35,737 nucleotides of DNA, from the NCBI GenBank assembly GCA_039024315.1, contig JBCCQN010000069.1:1-35737 (forward strand). Reading direction: 5' to 3'. The translations under genes were made by a program, and so were the position numbers. Positions 10,501-18,713 of this stretch are shown here, one piece after another (within the stretch, counting starts at the first letter, position 1; every line of letters begins with the position of its first letter). The stretch is from JBCAWW01 sp039024315 (GTDB lineage Bacteria; Bacteroidota; Bacteroidia; J057). The notes beneath the pieces are model-generated. The model was not told the DNA's origin. It did no database searches and saw nothing but the letters and a program-made list of their open reading frames with translations.

Positions 10501-10850
10501 ACATGGCGGCCTCCAACATTTTCGCCGGTTCCTACCCAAATCGTATTGGGATTGGTAGGGTCGATGGTCACACAACCAATAGAGTAGGAGGGTTGGTCGT
10601 CAAAAATAGGGGTCCAGGTAATGCCCGCATTTTGGGTTTTCCAGACTCCACCCGAGCCAACGGCTATATACCAGATATTTTGATTCTCAGGATGGAATGC
10701 AATATCAGCAATACGTCCAGAGGTAAATGCAGGCCCCACATTTCGCATTTGAAGACCTGTAAAGGTGGAAGCCTTCATGAGGCTATCCTGCCCTTGTGTG
10801 AGTGTGACTGTCATCAATAGACTGACAGCCAAGAGTGCAATTTTTCTCAT
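7599..10850 (-). CDS. Exported BNR/VPS10 (sortilin-like) propeller protein
   Basis: 1083 aa from the ATG at 10850. The frame stays open to 10967, but only the internal start gives a normal signal peptide (MRKIALLAVSLLMTVTLTQG). Nine or so Asp-box motifs of the form S.D.G.(T/S)W are visible, for example NAGITW, DNGRSW, NGGETW, DGGETW, NRGQTW, NRGDSW, DGGKSW and DRGNSW, the usual signature of BNR/sortilin-type propellers; two propellers probably fill residues about 30-720. The remaining about 360 residues contain an Ig-like part (NRVSWNLRY, TPGTYTVTMV) and a helical tail. Bacteroidota relatives are usually labelled glycosyl hydrolase or VPS10-domain proteins, but no hydrolase active site can be identified, so the substrate is unknown. 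No T9SS tail is seen. Confidence 0.85.
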   Translation of the reverse strand: MRKIALLAVSLLMTVTLTQGQDSLMKASTFTGLQMRNVGPAFTSGRIADIAFHPENQNIWYIAVGSGGVWKTQNAGITWTPIFDDQPSYSIGCVTIDPTNPNTIWVGTGENVGGRHVGYGDGIYRSLDNGRSWKKMGLEASEHISKIVVHPHNSDIIWAAVQGPLWSSGGERGLYKTTNGGETWQKVLGEGEWTGVTDLVVDPRDPDRMYAATWDRHRTVAAYLGGGPGSGIHRSLDGGETWEKLSGGLPNVNMGKIGLAISPQNPDRVYAAIELLRTKGGVFMSENRGQTWTKQSDAVAGATGPHYYQELYASPHHEGRLYLVNNSMYVSDDHFKTYRFLKRNGVHSDSHAMAFRDDDPDYILLGTDGGLYESLDLAENWRFIDNMPITQYYKLAVDDSEPFYNIYGGTQDNGSHGGPSRTDNMHGIRNADWWKTLFADGHQSAIEPGNPNITYAETQKGGLYRIDQITGEQVSIQPQAGAGEDYERYNWDAPILVSAHDPARLYFASARVWRSENRGDSWTAISGDLTRDEERLTLPIMGGIQSWDNAWDLKAMSDYNTITSLAESPLDENLIYAGTDDGIVQVTEDGGKSWRKIMIGSIKGLPDRSFVNDIRADLHDANTVYLCLDNHKEGDFKPYILKSTDRGNSWSSIRGNLPDRTLIWRMVQDHVEPNLLFAATEFGIYFTIDGGEQWTQLKGGVPTISFRDITIQRRENDLVAASFGRSFFVLDDISPLRQLSTEVLAEEAMMFDIKDALWYMPRMRVSSQGSAKYVAPNPAFGATFTYYLKDALKTRAQERKTAERELAEAGEPLSFPGWEALEAEKREQAPQIMLIIKDEAGEVVNRIKGKNSAGINRVSWNLRYASKGGIELDRKSNGSPFGGSGIMATPGTYTVTMVSVVDGVMKQLTEPKSFIVKPLRQGALPGASSEQFTAFREELQELQQDMTATSAALKTSMKKLKAMYTALGRTTKDDPTLMPRLYETHQQLLDLENQMNGDPVKGEVGEPSAPAPRSRMYVGFRALGSTYGPTPMHRASVAIAKEDLQDLKAELAMIIDKTLPALEADLIKAGAPWMEGQALPGEE

Positions 10851-10997
10851 TTTGATTTGAAGTAGTAAGAATGCTTGGCTGGATCTTCCAGCTAGAGGAA
10901 ATATAAGCTTTAACTTCCTGAATATAAGCATGGGGAAGACTATCAAGAAGTAATGCTTTGGTATCAAATAATGATCGGGAGGGAACTAGTTTTGAAA

Positions 10998-11018
10998 GTA
11001 ATGATCTTACGTCATTAC
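10998..11018. promoter_or_regulatory. Inverted repeat GTAATGA-N7-TCATTAC, possible operator
   Basis: A perfect 7-bp inverted repeat with a 7-nt spacer lies 148 bp upstream of the BNR gene start. Its size fits a dimeric regulator site, but there is only one copy and no known consensus matches. Low certainty. Confidence 0.25.
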
Positions 11019-11154
11019 CCCTTATTATAGTTTTAAATTCCAATCTAGGGTTTTTTGTTCAAATCACTGATTATATCTCGCCGCTGATTTTGTCTTTGGC
11101 AAGATTTCCCGATTCTCACCTGCTGCTTCGTTGTGGCTAAAGGGATGAAGTCGG

Positions 11155-11321
11155 ATAAGCGTTCCGCGCAGCGGTGAAGAATCATAAAGGTCCCTCGCTC
11201 CCGTACAGTAGTCGGGACTCGGGAAGACAATTGAGAGATTGTTGGCTAAGCCGGAGAATTCCCCATTGTCGTGCTGAGCTCCGCCGAAGTAACTCAAGGG
11301 TTAAGCGTTCCGCGCAGCGGT
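11155..11321 (-). repeat. Family A interspersed repeat, inverted copy
   Basis: Read on the minus strand, this copy has the usual order: palindrome CCGC-TGC-GCGG plus AACGCTTA (at 11302-11320), the arm with CTTCGG and CTCAGCACGACAATGGG, the GTCCCG/CGGGA hairpin arm, then a second palindrome (11156-11174). Both palindromes are in the same orientation. It is the only full copy here on the minus strand. Confidence 0.8.
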
Positions 11322-11441
11322 GAAAAAGAAACTAAAACTTCCCCATCTAGATAGAGAAGACTTCCTTGCAATCGTTTTCGCTTGGGCAAAGGTCTATTTA
11401 GATTATCTTACCATCCTTATTGCCAAAAAAGACTATCAAAG

Positions 11442-12428
11442 ATGAAAACACCTATTCGTTGGGGCATTATTGGTTGTGGGGATGTATGTGAAGTTAAAAG
11501 TGGTCCTGCCTTTCAAAAGGTATCAGGTTCTGCTTTGCAGGCTGTCATGCGACGTAATGCTGAGTTAGCAGCCGATTATGCCCAGCGTCATGGGGTAGAG
11601 AAGTGGTATGATAATGCTGACGCGCTGATTACCGATCCTGAGATTGACGCTATCTATATCGCTACTCCGCCCTCCTCTCATGCAGTATATACCCTCAAAG
11701 CGGCTTCTGCCGGGAAACCAGTTTATGTGGAAAAACCAATGGCGACTAGTTTTGCGGAATGCCAAGCCATGATCAAAGCTTGTCAATCAGCCGAAGTACC
11801 CTTAATGGTGGCATATTACCGAAGGGCTTTGCCCCATTTTGAAAAAATAAGAGAGTTATTGCGAAGCCGAGTGATAGGGGAGATCAGATTGATCAATATT
11901 GCCCTGTATCAATCCCCTCAGCCCGAATTAGTGGCAGCTCATAAGCTGAAAAATTGGCGCGTTAAACCAGAAATCTCAGGTGGTGGCTACTTTTTTGATC
12001 TTGCTTCCCATCAATTGGACCTATTGGATTATTGGTTTGGTCCTATCGTCAAAGTGGGAGGGATGGTCTTTAATCAGGCCAAGCTATACGAAGCAGAAGA
12101 TATCGTAAGTGTGAGTTGGCAGCATGAGGGCGGGGTGATGGGTTCTGGTCTTTGGTGTTTTACGGTGGAACCGGGGGCAGTGAAAGAAACCGCTGAGATC
12201 GTTGGTAGCAAAGGTAGCATTCGATTTCAGTTTTTTGGTTCCACGGTCGTGGAACTAGAGACCGAAGCTGGTAAGCAGCAGTTTAGTTTTACGATGCCTC
12301 AGCATATCCAACAGCCACTCATTGAGACCGTTGTGGCTCAGTTGCAAGAGAAAGGACGCTGTCCAAGTGATGGCGTTAGCGCAGCGCGAACCAATTGGGT
12401 AATGGAGCAAGTAGTAAAAAATAAATAG
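11442..12428 (+). CDS. Gfo/Idh/MocA family oxidoreductase
   Basis: 328 aa from the ATG at 11442; a TTG 60 nt upstream only adds a non-conserved extension. The N-terminal Rossmann fold shows GIIGCGDV (residues about 8-15), and the conserved EKP motif in YVEKPMAT places Lys98 at the nicotinamide site. The C-terminal alpha/beta domain contains GGGYFFDLASHQLDLLDYWFG, typical of the family's substrate domain. Such enzymes oxidise or reduce sugars, inositols or related polyols with NAD(P). It has no signal peptide, so it is cytoplasmic, unlike the Tat-exported family member at 22801. The specific substrate cannot be told. It stands alone, followed by a family B repeat. Confidence 0.88.
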   Translation: MKTPIRWGIIGCGDVCEVKSGPAFQKVSGSALQAVMRRNAELAADYAQRHGVEKWYDNADALITDPEIDAIYIATPPSSHAVYTLKAASAGKPVYVEKPMATSFAECQAMIKACQSAEVPLMVAYYRRALPHFEKIRELLRSRVIGEIRLINIALYQSPQPELVAAHKLKNWRVKPEISGGGYFFDLASHQLDLLDYWFGPIVKVGGMVFNQAKLYEAEDIVSVSWQHEGGVMGSGLWCFTVEPGAVKETAEIVGSKGSIRFQFFGSTVVELETEAGKQQFSFTMPQHIQQPLIETVVAQLQEKGRCPSDGVSAARTNWVMEQVVKNK

Positions 12429-12453
12429 TAGGCTATCCCTTTTCCTAGGTGGT

Positions 12454-12562
12454 TTAAGTACATAGACAACAGTATGCAGTATTACGACTCAGGAAAATTG
12501 AGCCATGTGGCTCATCAAGACCATTTTCTCGGTACTGTGTACTTTCTACTCTTTACTTAAAA
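12454..12562. repeat. Family B interspersed repeat, copy 2
   Basis: This copy starts TTAAGTACATAGAC and ends TTTACTTAA, so TTAAGTA/TACTTAA form perfect 7-bp ends. The interior keeps CAGTATTA and a GGCTC...GACC weak hairpin before ATTTTCTC. It begins about 25 bp after one stop codon and abuts the stop codon of the opposite gene at 12563. Confidence 0.7.
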
Positions 12563-12997
12563 CTAGCTCGGGTTGGCTTTCTTCTTTTTTCGGCTTTTGA
12601 GGAAAAAAAAGATGTTACCCAATATCTCCACTAAATCAGGCAGTGAGTTTCGCACAAACATATACAGATCTGCTCCATTCCGATAAGCAGGCGCAATAAG
12701 ACCTTCTACAGGCTCGTTGGAATAGCCGATGATTGTCAACTCTTCTTTGGTTTTTAATTTCCTGATTTCTTGGATCAATTCGAGGCCATCCATGTCAGGT
12801 AATATCATATTGACCATCAGATATTGCGGATTTACCTTGGTAGATAAATTATCGTTGAGTAGTTCTTTAAAGAATGCGAGGATAGAACTTCCATCTTGGA
12901 AGCCTAAGCAGGGTGCCAAAATATCAGCCTGACGAAGAGCAGAGGTTAAGAGTTTTTTGTGCTCTGTATTACTATCTACAATTATTATTTCTGCCAT
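12563..12997 (-). CDS. Stand-alone degenerate receiver-domain protein
   Basis: 144 aa from the ATG at 12997, chosen because the CheY-like fold begins at once (AEIIIVDSN); an upstream in-frame ATG at 13039 adds an unconserved tail. The secondary-structure pattern and the P.MDG loop fit a receiver. However, the phospho-acceptor position four residues before that Pro is Asn (VNMILPDMDG), only one of the two N-terminal acidic residues remains, and the conserved Lys is Arg (MFVRNS). It therefore probably cannot be phosphorylated in the usual way. It ends in a Lys-rich tail. It lies at the distal end of the kinase/regulator block on the same strand, with a 125-bp gap to its upstream neighbour; co-transcription is possible but not shown. 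Confidence 0.75.
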   Translation of the reverse strand: MAEIIIVDSNTEHKKLLTSALRQADILAPCLGFQDGSSILAFFKELLNDNLSTKVNPQYLMVNMILPDMDGLELIQEIRKLKTKEELTIIGYSNEPVEGLIAPAYRNGADLYMFVRNSLPDLVEILGNIFFFLKSRKKKKANPS

Positions 12998-13122
12998 TGA
13001 AAAAATATTTATGTCATTGGAGCACAAATATCCACTCACTGGTAAAAAAAATCCTCAGTGATATCCTTTAATTGTCCATAGGTGTTTTTTGCGAGGAGAA
13101 TTAGAGCTTGAAAAATTTCTGA

Positions 13123-13512
13123 TTAGAGCACAAACAGCTTGCTTAGACAAGGAACTAGCTCACTTGCTAGTTCATCTGGTCTATATTGTGCTACTACAAA
13201 TGGATTATGAAGCTCCAATTGCAGGTCCACCGACTGGTATTGATGAATAAGTATTTGGTTTGAATGGGGAAGAATTTGCCTGATATAATTGATTGCCTTG
13301 GTACTACCTTCCCAAAGTGAAATGAGGTCTACTAAAACGATTTCGGGTTTATGGAGAGATGGATACTGCAATGGAGGGCTTTCCAGCTCATATGCATTGA
13401 TCGGAACATAGAGGGCATCGTAATAAGGGTAGAGTATCCGCTGGATAGGAGAGAAGTTTTTTTGCGAAAAACTAAATATTGGGATTAACGGTATTTTATC
13501 GGTTTTGGTCAT
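13123..13512 (-). CDS. Small receiver-like protein (divergent)
   Basis: 129 aa from the ATG at 13512; an ATG at 13554 would add 14 residues. Nothing can be named with certainty. The segment KPEIVLVDLISLWEGSTKAI looks like strand 3 and helix 3 of a receiver with an Asp at the phospho-site, and ILIHQY followed by VVAQYRPDELASEL resembles strands 4 and 5 with Arg in place of the conserved Lys. The N-terminal acidic pair is absent (IPLIPIFSFSQ). Lying 84 bp downstream of the response regulator on the same strand, it may be an accessory protein of the same pathway. The call is by context and weak similarity. Confidence 0.6.
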   Translation of the reverse strand: MTKTDKIPLIPIFSFSQKNFSPIQRILYPYYDALYVPINAYELESPPLQYPSLHKPEIVLVDLISLWEGSTKAINYIRQILPHSNQILIHQYQSVDLQLELHNPFVVAQYRPDELASELVPCLSKLFVL

Positions 13513-13596
13513 ATACTTGCTCCGTGCTATAAAGCTAATATATGCCAAGCGCAAAATGCTAAGGGTTTTGTGCGATTATGGGTTAGGTGTTTTTAC

Positions 13597-14241
13597 CTAT
13601 ATGATATTGTGCCGCACGGCAAACACGGCCAATCCCGCTGCATTTTTGGCATTTGTTTTTTCTAGCAGGGAGCGCCTATGAGCGTCCACAGTCCGGACAC
13701 TAATAAATAGTTTTTCTGCTATTTCTTTATTAGAGTATTGATTAGCAATGAGTCGTAATACTTCTTTTTCGCGCTCTGTCAAAGGGATGAGCTCAGACTC
13801 AGTTTGCCCAAGTTGATTATGGGGCATTAAGCTTTCCATGACGCTTTTCTGGACTTCTTTACTGTAGTACATTTCCCCTCTAAGCAAGGTGTTGATGCCT
13901 TCAATGATTTGTGCTTTGGTACTATCCTTGAGTAGATATCCCCTTGCCCCGACTTGAAACATTTTTTTTATGTATTCTGATTCATTAGACATGCTTAGGG
14001 CAAGGATGAGGGTATCCGGTTTTAGGGCTAGTATTTGCTTACTAGCTTCTATGCCGTCTATGGGACTCATGTTGATGTCCATCAGAATAAGATCCACCTC
14101 ATTTTCTGAAACAAAATCAATGGCAGCTTTGCCATCACCACATTCTCCAACGACAGCAAAGTCTGGCTCCGCTTTTAGATTGGCGACTAGCCCATCTCTC
14201 ACCAAAGGATGATCATCTACGACTAAAATTTGTATCGACAT
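13597..14241 (-). CDS. NarL/FixJ-type response regulator (receiver plus LuxR HTH)
   Basis: 214 aa. The N-terminal receiver has the acidic pair at Asp9-Asp10, the phospho-acceptor Asp55 in LILMDINMSPIDG and Lys105 in GYLLKDS. The C-terminal LuxR-type helix-turn-helix (about 150-210) reads TEREKEVLRLIANQYSNKEI and goes on to a conserved RTVDAHR recognition helix. All key residues are present, in contrast to the two receiver-like proteins downstream. Its start overlaps the end of the histidine kinase gene by 29 bp, so the two are translationally linked and almost certainly a cognate pair. The target genes are unknown. Confidence 0.95.
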   Translation of the reverse strand: MSIQILVVDDHPLVRDGLVANLKAEPDFAVVGECGDGKAAIDFVSENEVDLILMDINMSPIDGIEASKQILALKPDTLILALSMSNESEYIKKMFQVGARGYLLKDSTKAQIIEGINTLLRGEMYYSKEVQKSVMESLMPHNQLGQTESELIPLTEREKEVLRLIANQYSNKEIAEKLFISVRTVDAHRRSLLEKTNAKNAAGLAVFAVRHNII

Positions 14242-17200
14242 GCTCTGTTGTATTCTTTGCTAAAGGAATAGAAGCGATAATTAAGCAACCCTTAGCTGGG
14301 GAGCTTTCAATGATAAATACCCCTCCCAATGAATTTACGCGATTTTTCATGCTTCTTAAGCCGATTTGGGAGCTTTTGTATTTTTCATCAACATTAAATC
14401 CTTTACCATCGTCTTCAATGGTTAAGTTGAGAGAGTCCTCATATTCCATGCACTGGATGGTGGCATTTGAGGCCTCAGCATGTTTCAGGATATTGTTCAT
14501 ACTTTCTTGGACCAAGCGGAACATACTCCTTTCGAGTTGCCGATCTAGTCGTTTGTCAGCGGGCATATTAGAATAAAATACAAACTCCGTTTGTCCCAGT
14601 TTATTGCTTCTTTCAATCAAGCCTTTGACCGCGAGGGAAAACCCAAAATCATCTACGGCTTTTGGCATAAGGTTATAAGAGATATTACGGCTTTCTTCTA
14701 TCGCTTGGTCAAGCCCAAGCAGTCCCGACTCAATATCTTGCAGTAGCTCAGGATACTGTTGTTTAATCTTTTGGGCGAGGTTCCTAAACTGGATAGAGGC
14801 AAAAGTTAGATTTTGTCCTAGGCTATCATGGATTTCTCTGGCTATGCGGTGGCGTTCTTTGTCCTCAGTTTCGATTACAGCAGCTGTAACTTTTTCACCA
14901 GCTTCTACAATCTCAGTAACGTCACGGACCGTGTATAGAATATGGGTGCATTTGCCCTCATTGTTCATAATGGGAGTGGTAATCGCACTATTGCAAAAAC
15001 GAGTTTGGTCAAGAGAGAAATATTCGAGTTTGAAGTATTGTTGCTGTTTGCTGTCTCTCGCTTCTTGCATTTTTTGTTCAATCAGTAAACGCAAATCACC
15101 AAAGGGGGCAGCGTGCTTTTTGTGAAAGCTATCAATACTCAAATTTACGATCTCTTGTTTGTTTACTTTGATGCCCATGCGTTTGAGGCCCCAAATAAAT
15201 TTATTATTGAAGGATACAATCCGGAAGGTATTTGGCTCCTCCACCCGCAACAATACCATAAACTCAACCGTGCTGTTGTAGATCTTACTTAGCATTCGTT
15301 CGCTTTCCGCAAGTTTTTGTTCCCCTTTTTTTTCTTTGCTGATGTCAATCAACACACCCAGGACGATCGGATTGCCATGAGCGTCTGTCCCATCCTGAAT
15401 GGAGCGATTCAAAAGCCATTTTTCAGATCCCTTTACTTGAATGGGAAAAGAAAATTCGATTTGATCGGCATGAGTAATGGAAGATTCAAGCTTTTGCCTA
15501 AACCAGTTTCGATGGGAGTCAGGAATCATCCCCAACAAGTCAAAATTGGTTGCCTCGATTTCTGGAAGGCTAATACCCAAAATGTCCTGAGAAGCGTCGC
15601 TCAAAAAAATAGGGGTATAAGCAGAGCCAAGTTTTAGCCTGTAAACAAGCCCGGGGAGGTTGGACAATATGTTTCTCAGGAATACTTCCTGCTCTTGCAA
15701 CTGATTAGTCCTTTGGGAAACCGTTTCCTCCAAGGATTGATTGTAAATCCTGAGCGCAAGATTTTTCTTACGCCTTTGATGAGCCAAATAAAAGAGATAG
15801 ATCAAACCTAAGATGATGCTCAGTCCAATTATTTGCACCCAGCTTTTTTGCCAAAAGAACGCTTGTTTGACGATAAGGTACTTTTTCCCTTGCTTGTCCC
15901 ATATTCCGTCCTCATTGGCTCCCTTGATTCTGAGATAGTGCTTTCCCGGCGATAAGTTCGCAATGCTAAGTTGTCTGCTGTGTCCCAGATACTCCCAACT
16001 ATTTCCTTGACTCTCCAATCGGTAGGCATATTGGTTTTTATCAGGCCTAGTAAATGATAAGCTTACCATCTTGATGTTTATCGAAAATTGTTTGGCTGGA
16101 ATGTTGATTATACCTGCTAAATCTTCCTGAATCTGCGCCTTATCAGGAGCTAAAACCTTGGGATTTAGAATGCTGATATTAGGTGCTCTGGGGTTGACCC
16201 GTACGCTTTGAGGATTAATGCTATTGAGTCCTTGAGTACCGCCAAAGAAGATTCGATCATTTTTCAAATCATTCAAAAAACTGTTCTTGTTAAACTCCGA
16301 AGATAAGAGTCCATTTGACTTATCGTAGACGCTAAATTGCTCTGTGCTGATGTCAAAACGGCAAATCCCATGATTAGAACTGGTCCAAAGACTCCGGTTC
16401 CTGTCTTGGATAATGCCATAAATCACCCCATCAGGATGACCTGCTTCATAGTTGTAATTTACCTTGTGGTAAGGAGCAATGAGACTTTGCTTCACGAGTC
16501 CATTTCCATTTGTGCCAATCCAAAGGGTATGGGGGGAAAGCGAATCTCCGGCATAAAGACTAAGAATATCTTGACTGGAGTTTTCGATATTAGGTGGCGC
16601 TGCTAAAGTTTGGGTTTCGCTTTGGTACCTAAGTAAACCATGATTGTGGGTGCCTACCCAGATGATACCTTGTTGATCTTTTAAGAGGCAGGAGATAAAG
16701 CTTGCTTGCGTAGCATCGGCTGAGATCTTACTTAATTGTCCGCTTGGGATATCCAGCTTGAATAGGCCAAGCTCTGTGCCTACTAATAGGCTACTGGGGT
16801 CTAGTTTTAGGAAGCATGAGATCGTATTTCGGTCCAAGCAACTAGCCGGTGTCAAACTTTTGGTGGACTCGCAGTAAAATTCAAGCGTATTCTTGCGCCA
16901 ATCTAAGCGTCCGAGACCTCCCTTCCCTTCGGCCCCAATCCAACATATATGAGGGTCGTCAGGATCTTGATAAATACTGTATATAAGTAGCTTCTCTTGG
17001 AGGCCAAATTCGTCCTTTAAACGCCTTACTTTTTTTTGATCGGGGCTGTAGATAAAGTTTCCTTTGTATGATGCTTGTAGGATTTCTCCTTTATAATTGA
17101 CATAAATAGCGCGTGTGCTCGCATTTTCTGGGACAAGGGGATGGTTGGGCTTAGTAGGGTAGGACTTAAATACCGTTTTTCGGGGCGTATATTTAATGAT

Positions 17201-18220
17201 CCCATCACCATCAGTCCCAATCCACAAATTTTTGTCTGGGTCTAGAAAAAACTTGGTAGAATTGATCGGGAGTCTATTGGGAGTTTGTTCGATGAATATA
17301 TCGCCCCTCCCGAGGTAATTAATTAAAAAATAGGGATACGAATCTTTTTCTACTTTTAGGACGATGCGATCTTCTTGCCCCTTTATTAGCCCTAAAGTCC
17401 GACCATCTACTTGAGAGGAAAAGTTAAAAAGACTATCTAATTTTTTATCATAAACGTATAGGGAGTGCTCCTCCAGCGAAGAATTGATGTAGACATTTCC
17501 CTCTTTGTCAGATAATACATGCGAGGCTGACGGAATCCGAAAAGCTTTATCTACCTTTAGCTCAAGTTTATCTCCATCTTCGATTTTTACGCTATAGACC
17601 CCTGCTGCAGTCGCAACCCACAGTTTACCTCTATTATCCCAATAGAGTTCTTCGGTTTTTAGCCAATTTGGATCACCATCTGCTAAGGGGTCAATGTTAC
17701 AAAACAAAGGTTTGATTTCCTCAGGGTCGATACTCAAGCTGCCGAGACCCGCATTTTGGCTAATAAACCAGACCTGCCCATCGGGCATTGATAAGAATTG
17801 GCTTATCGCTCGTGCCTGTTGATTGCTATCCAGCAGAGAACTAAAATTGTCTGCATAAGGATTGTAAAGGTCTAGTCCTCCATTTTTGCAACTGACCACC
17901 ATTCTCCCATCTGCCAGTACTACCGCTGCGAGTATATGGTTTCCACTTATGGTGTTTGCTTGCTTTGGGGTTCGTCTATAAACCTTAAACTCATAGCCAT
18001 CGAAGCGATTCAAGCCATCCTTGGTACCAAACCAAAGAAATCCCGTTGAATCATAGACTATCTCGTTGATCGAATTTTGAGAAAGACCATTTTCTATATC
18101 AAAGTATTCCGTAAAAGGGGAACGCCTTTGTCCTAAGAGAGAGGGCAAAAAAAAGCTTAGAAGCAGAATGTGAACAAGGACGAAAATAGAGATGGTTTTT
18201 CCTGCAAAAGAGCTAGTCAT
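14213..18220 (-). CDS. Sensor histidine kinase with Reg_prop propeller, Y_Y_Y domain and two PAS-like domains
   Basis: 1335 aa. A signal peptide or anchor (about 8-30) precedes periplasmic two-component-regulator propeller blades (about 40-690), with motifs such as GFLWFGTKDGLNRFDG, KNLWIGTDGDG and GIIWVGTHNHG. A Y_Y_Y domain (about 715-780) and a transmembrane helix (about 791-813) follow, then a short coiled coil and two PAS-like sensory domains (about 840-950 and 975-1095). The HisKA_3-type dimerisation domain carries His1131 in REIHDSLGQ, and the ATPase has the N-box QESMNNILKH, DDGKGF and GLRSMKNR. There is no receiver or AraC domain, so this is a classical two-gene version rather than a hybrid system. 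It probably senses an extracellular ligand, glycans in many relatives, and phosphorylates the overlapping regulator. AGGA lies ahead of the start ATG. Confidence 0.95.
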   Translation of the reverse strand: MTSSFAGKTISIFVLVHILLLSFFLPSLLGQRRSPFTEYFDIENGLSQNSINEIVYDSTGFLWFGTKDGLNRFDGYEFKVYRRTPKQANTISGNHILAAVVLADGRMVVSCKNGGLDLYNPYADNFSSLLDSNQQARAISQFLSMPDGQVWFISQNAGLGSLSIDPEEIKPLFCNIDPLADGDPNWLKTEELYWDNRGKLWVATAAGVYSVKIEDGDKLELKVDKAFRIPSASHVLSDKEGNVYINSSLEEHSLYVYDKKLDSLFNFSSQVDGRTLGLIKGQEDRIVLKVEKDSYPYFLINYLGRGDIFIEQTPNRLPINSTKFFLDPDKNLWIGTDGDGIIKYTPRKTVFKSYPTKPNHPLVPENASTRAIYVNYKGEILQASYKGNFIYSPDQKKVRRLKDEFGLQEKLLIYSIYQDPDDPHICWIGAEGKGGLGRLDWRKNTLEFYCESTKSLTPASCLDRNTISCFLKLDPSSLLVGTELGLFKLDIPSGQLSKISADATQASFISCLLKDQQGIIWVGTHNHGLLRYQSETQTLAAPPNIENSSQDILSLYAGDSLSPHTLWIGTNGNGLVKQSLIAPYHKVNYNYEAGHPDGVIYGIIQDRNRSLWTSSNHGICRFDISTEQFSVYDKSNGLLSSEFNKNSFLNDLKNDRIFFGGTQGLNSINPQSVRVNPRAPNISILNPKVLAPDKAQIQEDLAGIINIPAKQFSINIKMVSLSFTRPDKNQYAYRLESQGNSWEYLGHSRQLSIANLSPGKHYLRIKGANEDGIWDKQGKKYLIVKQAFFWQKSWVQIIGLSIILGLIYLFYLAHQRRKKNLALRIYNQSLEETVSQRTNQLQEQEVFLRNILSNLPGLVYRLKLGSAYTPIFLSDASQDILGISLPEIEATNFDLLGMIPDSHRNWFRQKLESSITHADQIEFSFPIQVKGSEKWLLNRSIQDGTDAHGNPIVLGVLIDISKEKKGEQKLAESERMLSKIYNSTVEFMVLLRVEEPNTFRIVSFNNKFIWGLKRMGIKVNKQEIVNLSIDSFHKKHAAPFGDLRLLIEQKMQEARDSKQQQYFKLEYFSLDQTRFCNSAITTPIMNNEGKCTHILYTVRDVTEIVEAGEKVTAAVIETEDKERHRIAREIHDSLGQNLTFASIQFRNLAQKIKQQYPELLQDIESGLLGLDQAIEESRNISYNLMPKAVDDFGFSLAVKGLIERSNKLGQTEFVFYSNMPADKRLDRQLERSMFRLVQESMNNILKHAEASNATIQCMEYEDSLNLTIEDDGKGFNVDEKYKSSQIGLRSMKNRVNSLGGVFIIESSPAKGCLIIASIPLAKNTTEHVDTNFSRR

Positions 18221-18713
18221 GGTTTCCTGCTCATAATTATTTCTCCTCTTAATATACCAAAAAGAAAATTTTTATTCTTGAATAGAAATTTTTTGCCAGC
18301 CTGATTTATTCTGCCCCTAGTTTTTATTCACCGCTTTGCAGAACGCTTGTGCTTAAAGATGCTTCGGGACTCAGCATGACAATGGGATCATCTCTATGAC
18401 TTCCCGATAGTTCACCCTCTGCACGGGTTAAATGCCTGATGTTTTCAACAAGGTCTTGACAATATACCACAAGACAAATCTAAAGGTCTTCCCTCGCTCC
18501 CGACTACTGTACGGGAGCGAGGGACCTTTGTCATTTTTGCCGCTGCGCGGAACGCTTATCTCTCAAGTTGCTTCGGCCTATAGCTTCGTTTGTAGTGATT
18601 GAAACCTCTAATAATGAGTTTAATGCAAAAATAAGCGTTCTGCGCAGCAGTAAGCCTAAATGAGAAGCTTAGAAACCAATACAGGATTGATTAAAGCTCA
18701 AAGGAGAGCGGTA
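18221..18713. other. Intergenic region filled by family A repeat
   Basis: 493 bp without a gene. The first about 105 bp are AT-rich leader of the kinase gene. A long family A element follows (18331-18650). The last about 60 bp, next to the marR stop codon, show nothing recognisable. Confidence 0.6.
18331..18650 (+). repeat. Family A interspersed repeat, long composite copy
   Basis: It starts with CCGC-TTT-GCAG-AACGCTT and runs 228 bp to a second palindrome, CCGC-TGC-GCGG-AACGCTTA, at 18540-18558. A third palindrome (CTGC-TGC-GCAG) lies inverted at 18632-18650. Inside is a perfect 13-bp stem (TCCCTCGCTCCCG paired with CGGGAGCGAGGGA, 9-nt loop) followed by ACCTTTGTCATTTTTG. The 228-bp part is nearly identical to 32954-33183. 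Confidence 0.85.

Larger units (their letters stand above)
10851..11441. other. Divergent intergenic region between BNR gene and oxidoreductase gene
   Basis: 591 bp with no supported gene. The part near the BNR gene is AT-rich leader with a 7-bp inverted repeat at 10998-11018. The centre (11155-11321) is an inverted copy of repeat family A. Short frames here have no recognisable features and partly encode the repeat. Confidence 0.6.

Noticed and set aside
10851..10967. Longer start for the BNR protein
   Set aside because: The extra 39 residues carry no signal-like or conserved pattern; the start at 10850 yields a standard signal peptide.
11064..11297. Small open frames across the family A repeat
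   Set aside because: They are produced by repeat sequence; other copies of the repeat do not keep the frame.
11382..11441. TTG start for the oxidoreductase
   Set aside because: The Rossmann fold begins right after the ATG at 11442; the extension is unconserved and covers the leader.
15317..15637. Frame of about 106 codons on the plus strand
   Set aside because: It is antisense within the histidine kinase PAS region and has no independent support.
14213..18220. Hybrid two-component system (HTCS)
   Set aside because: The protein has the propeller and Y_Y_Y parts but ends after the ATPase domain; the receiver and DNA-binding parts are in a separate LuxR-type protein.
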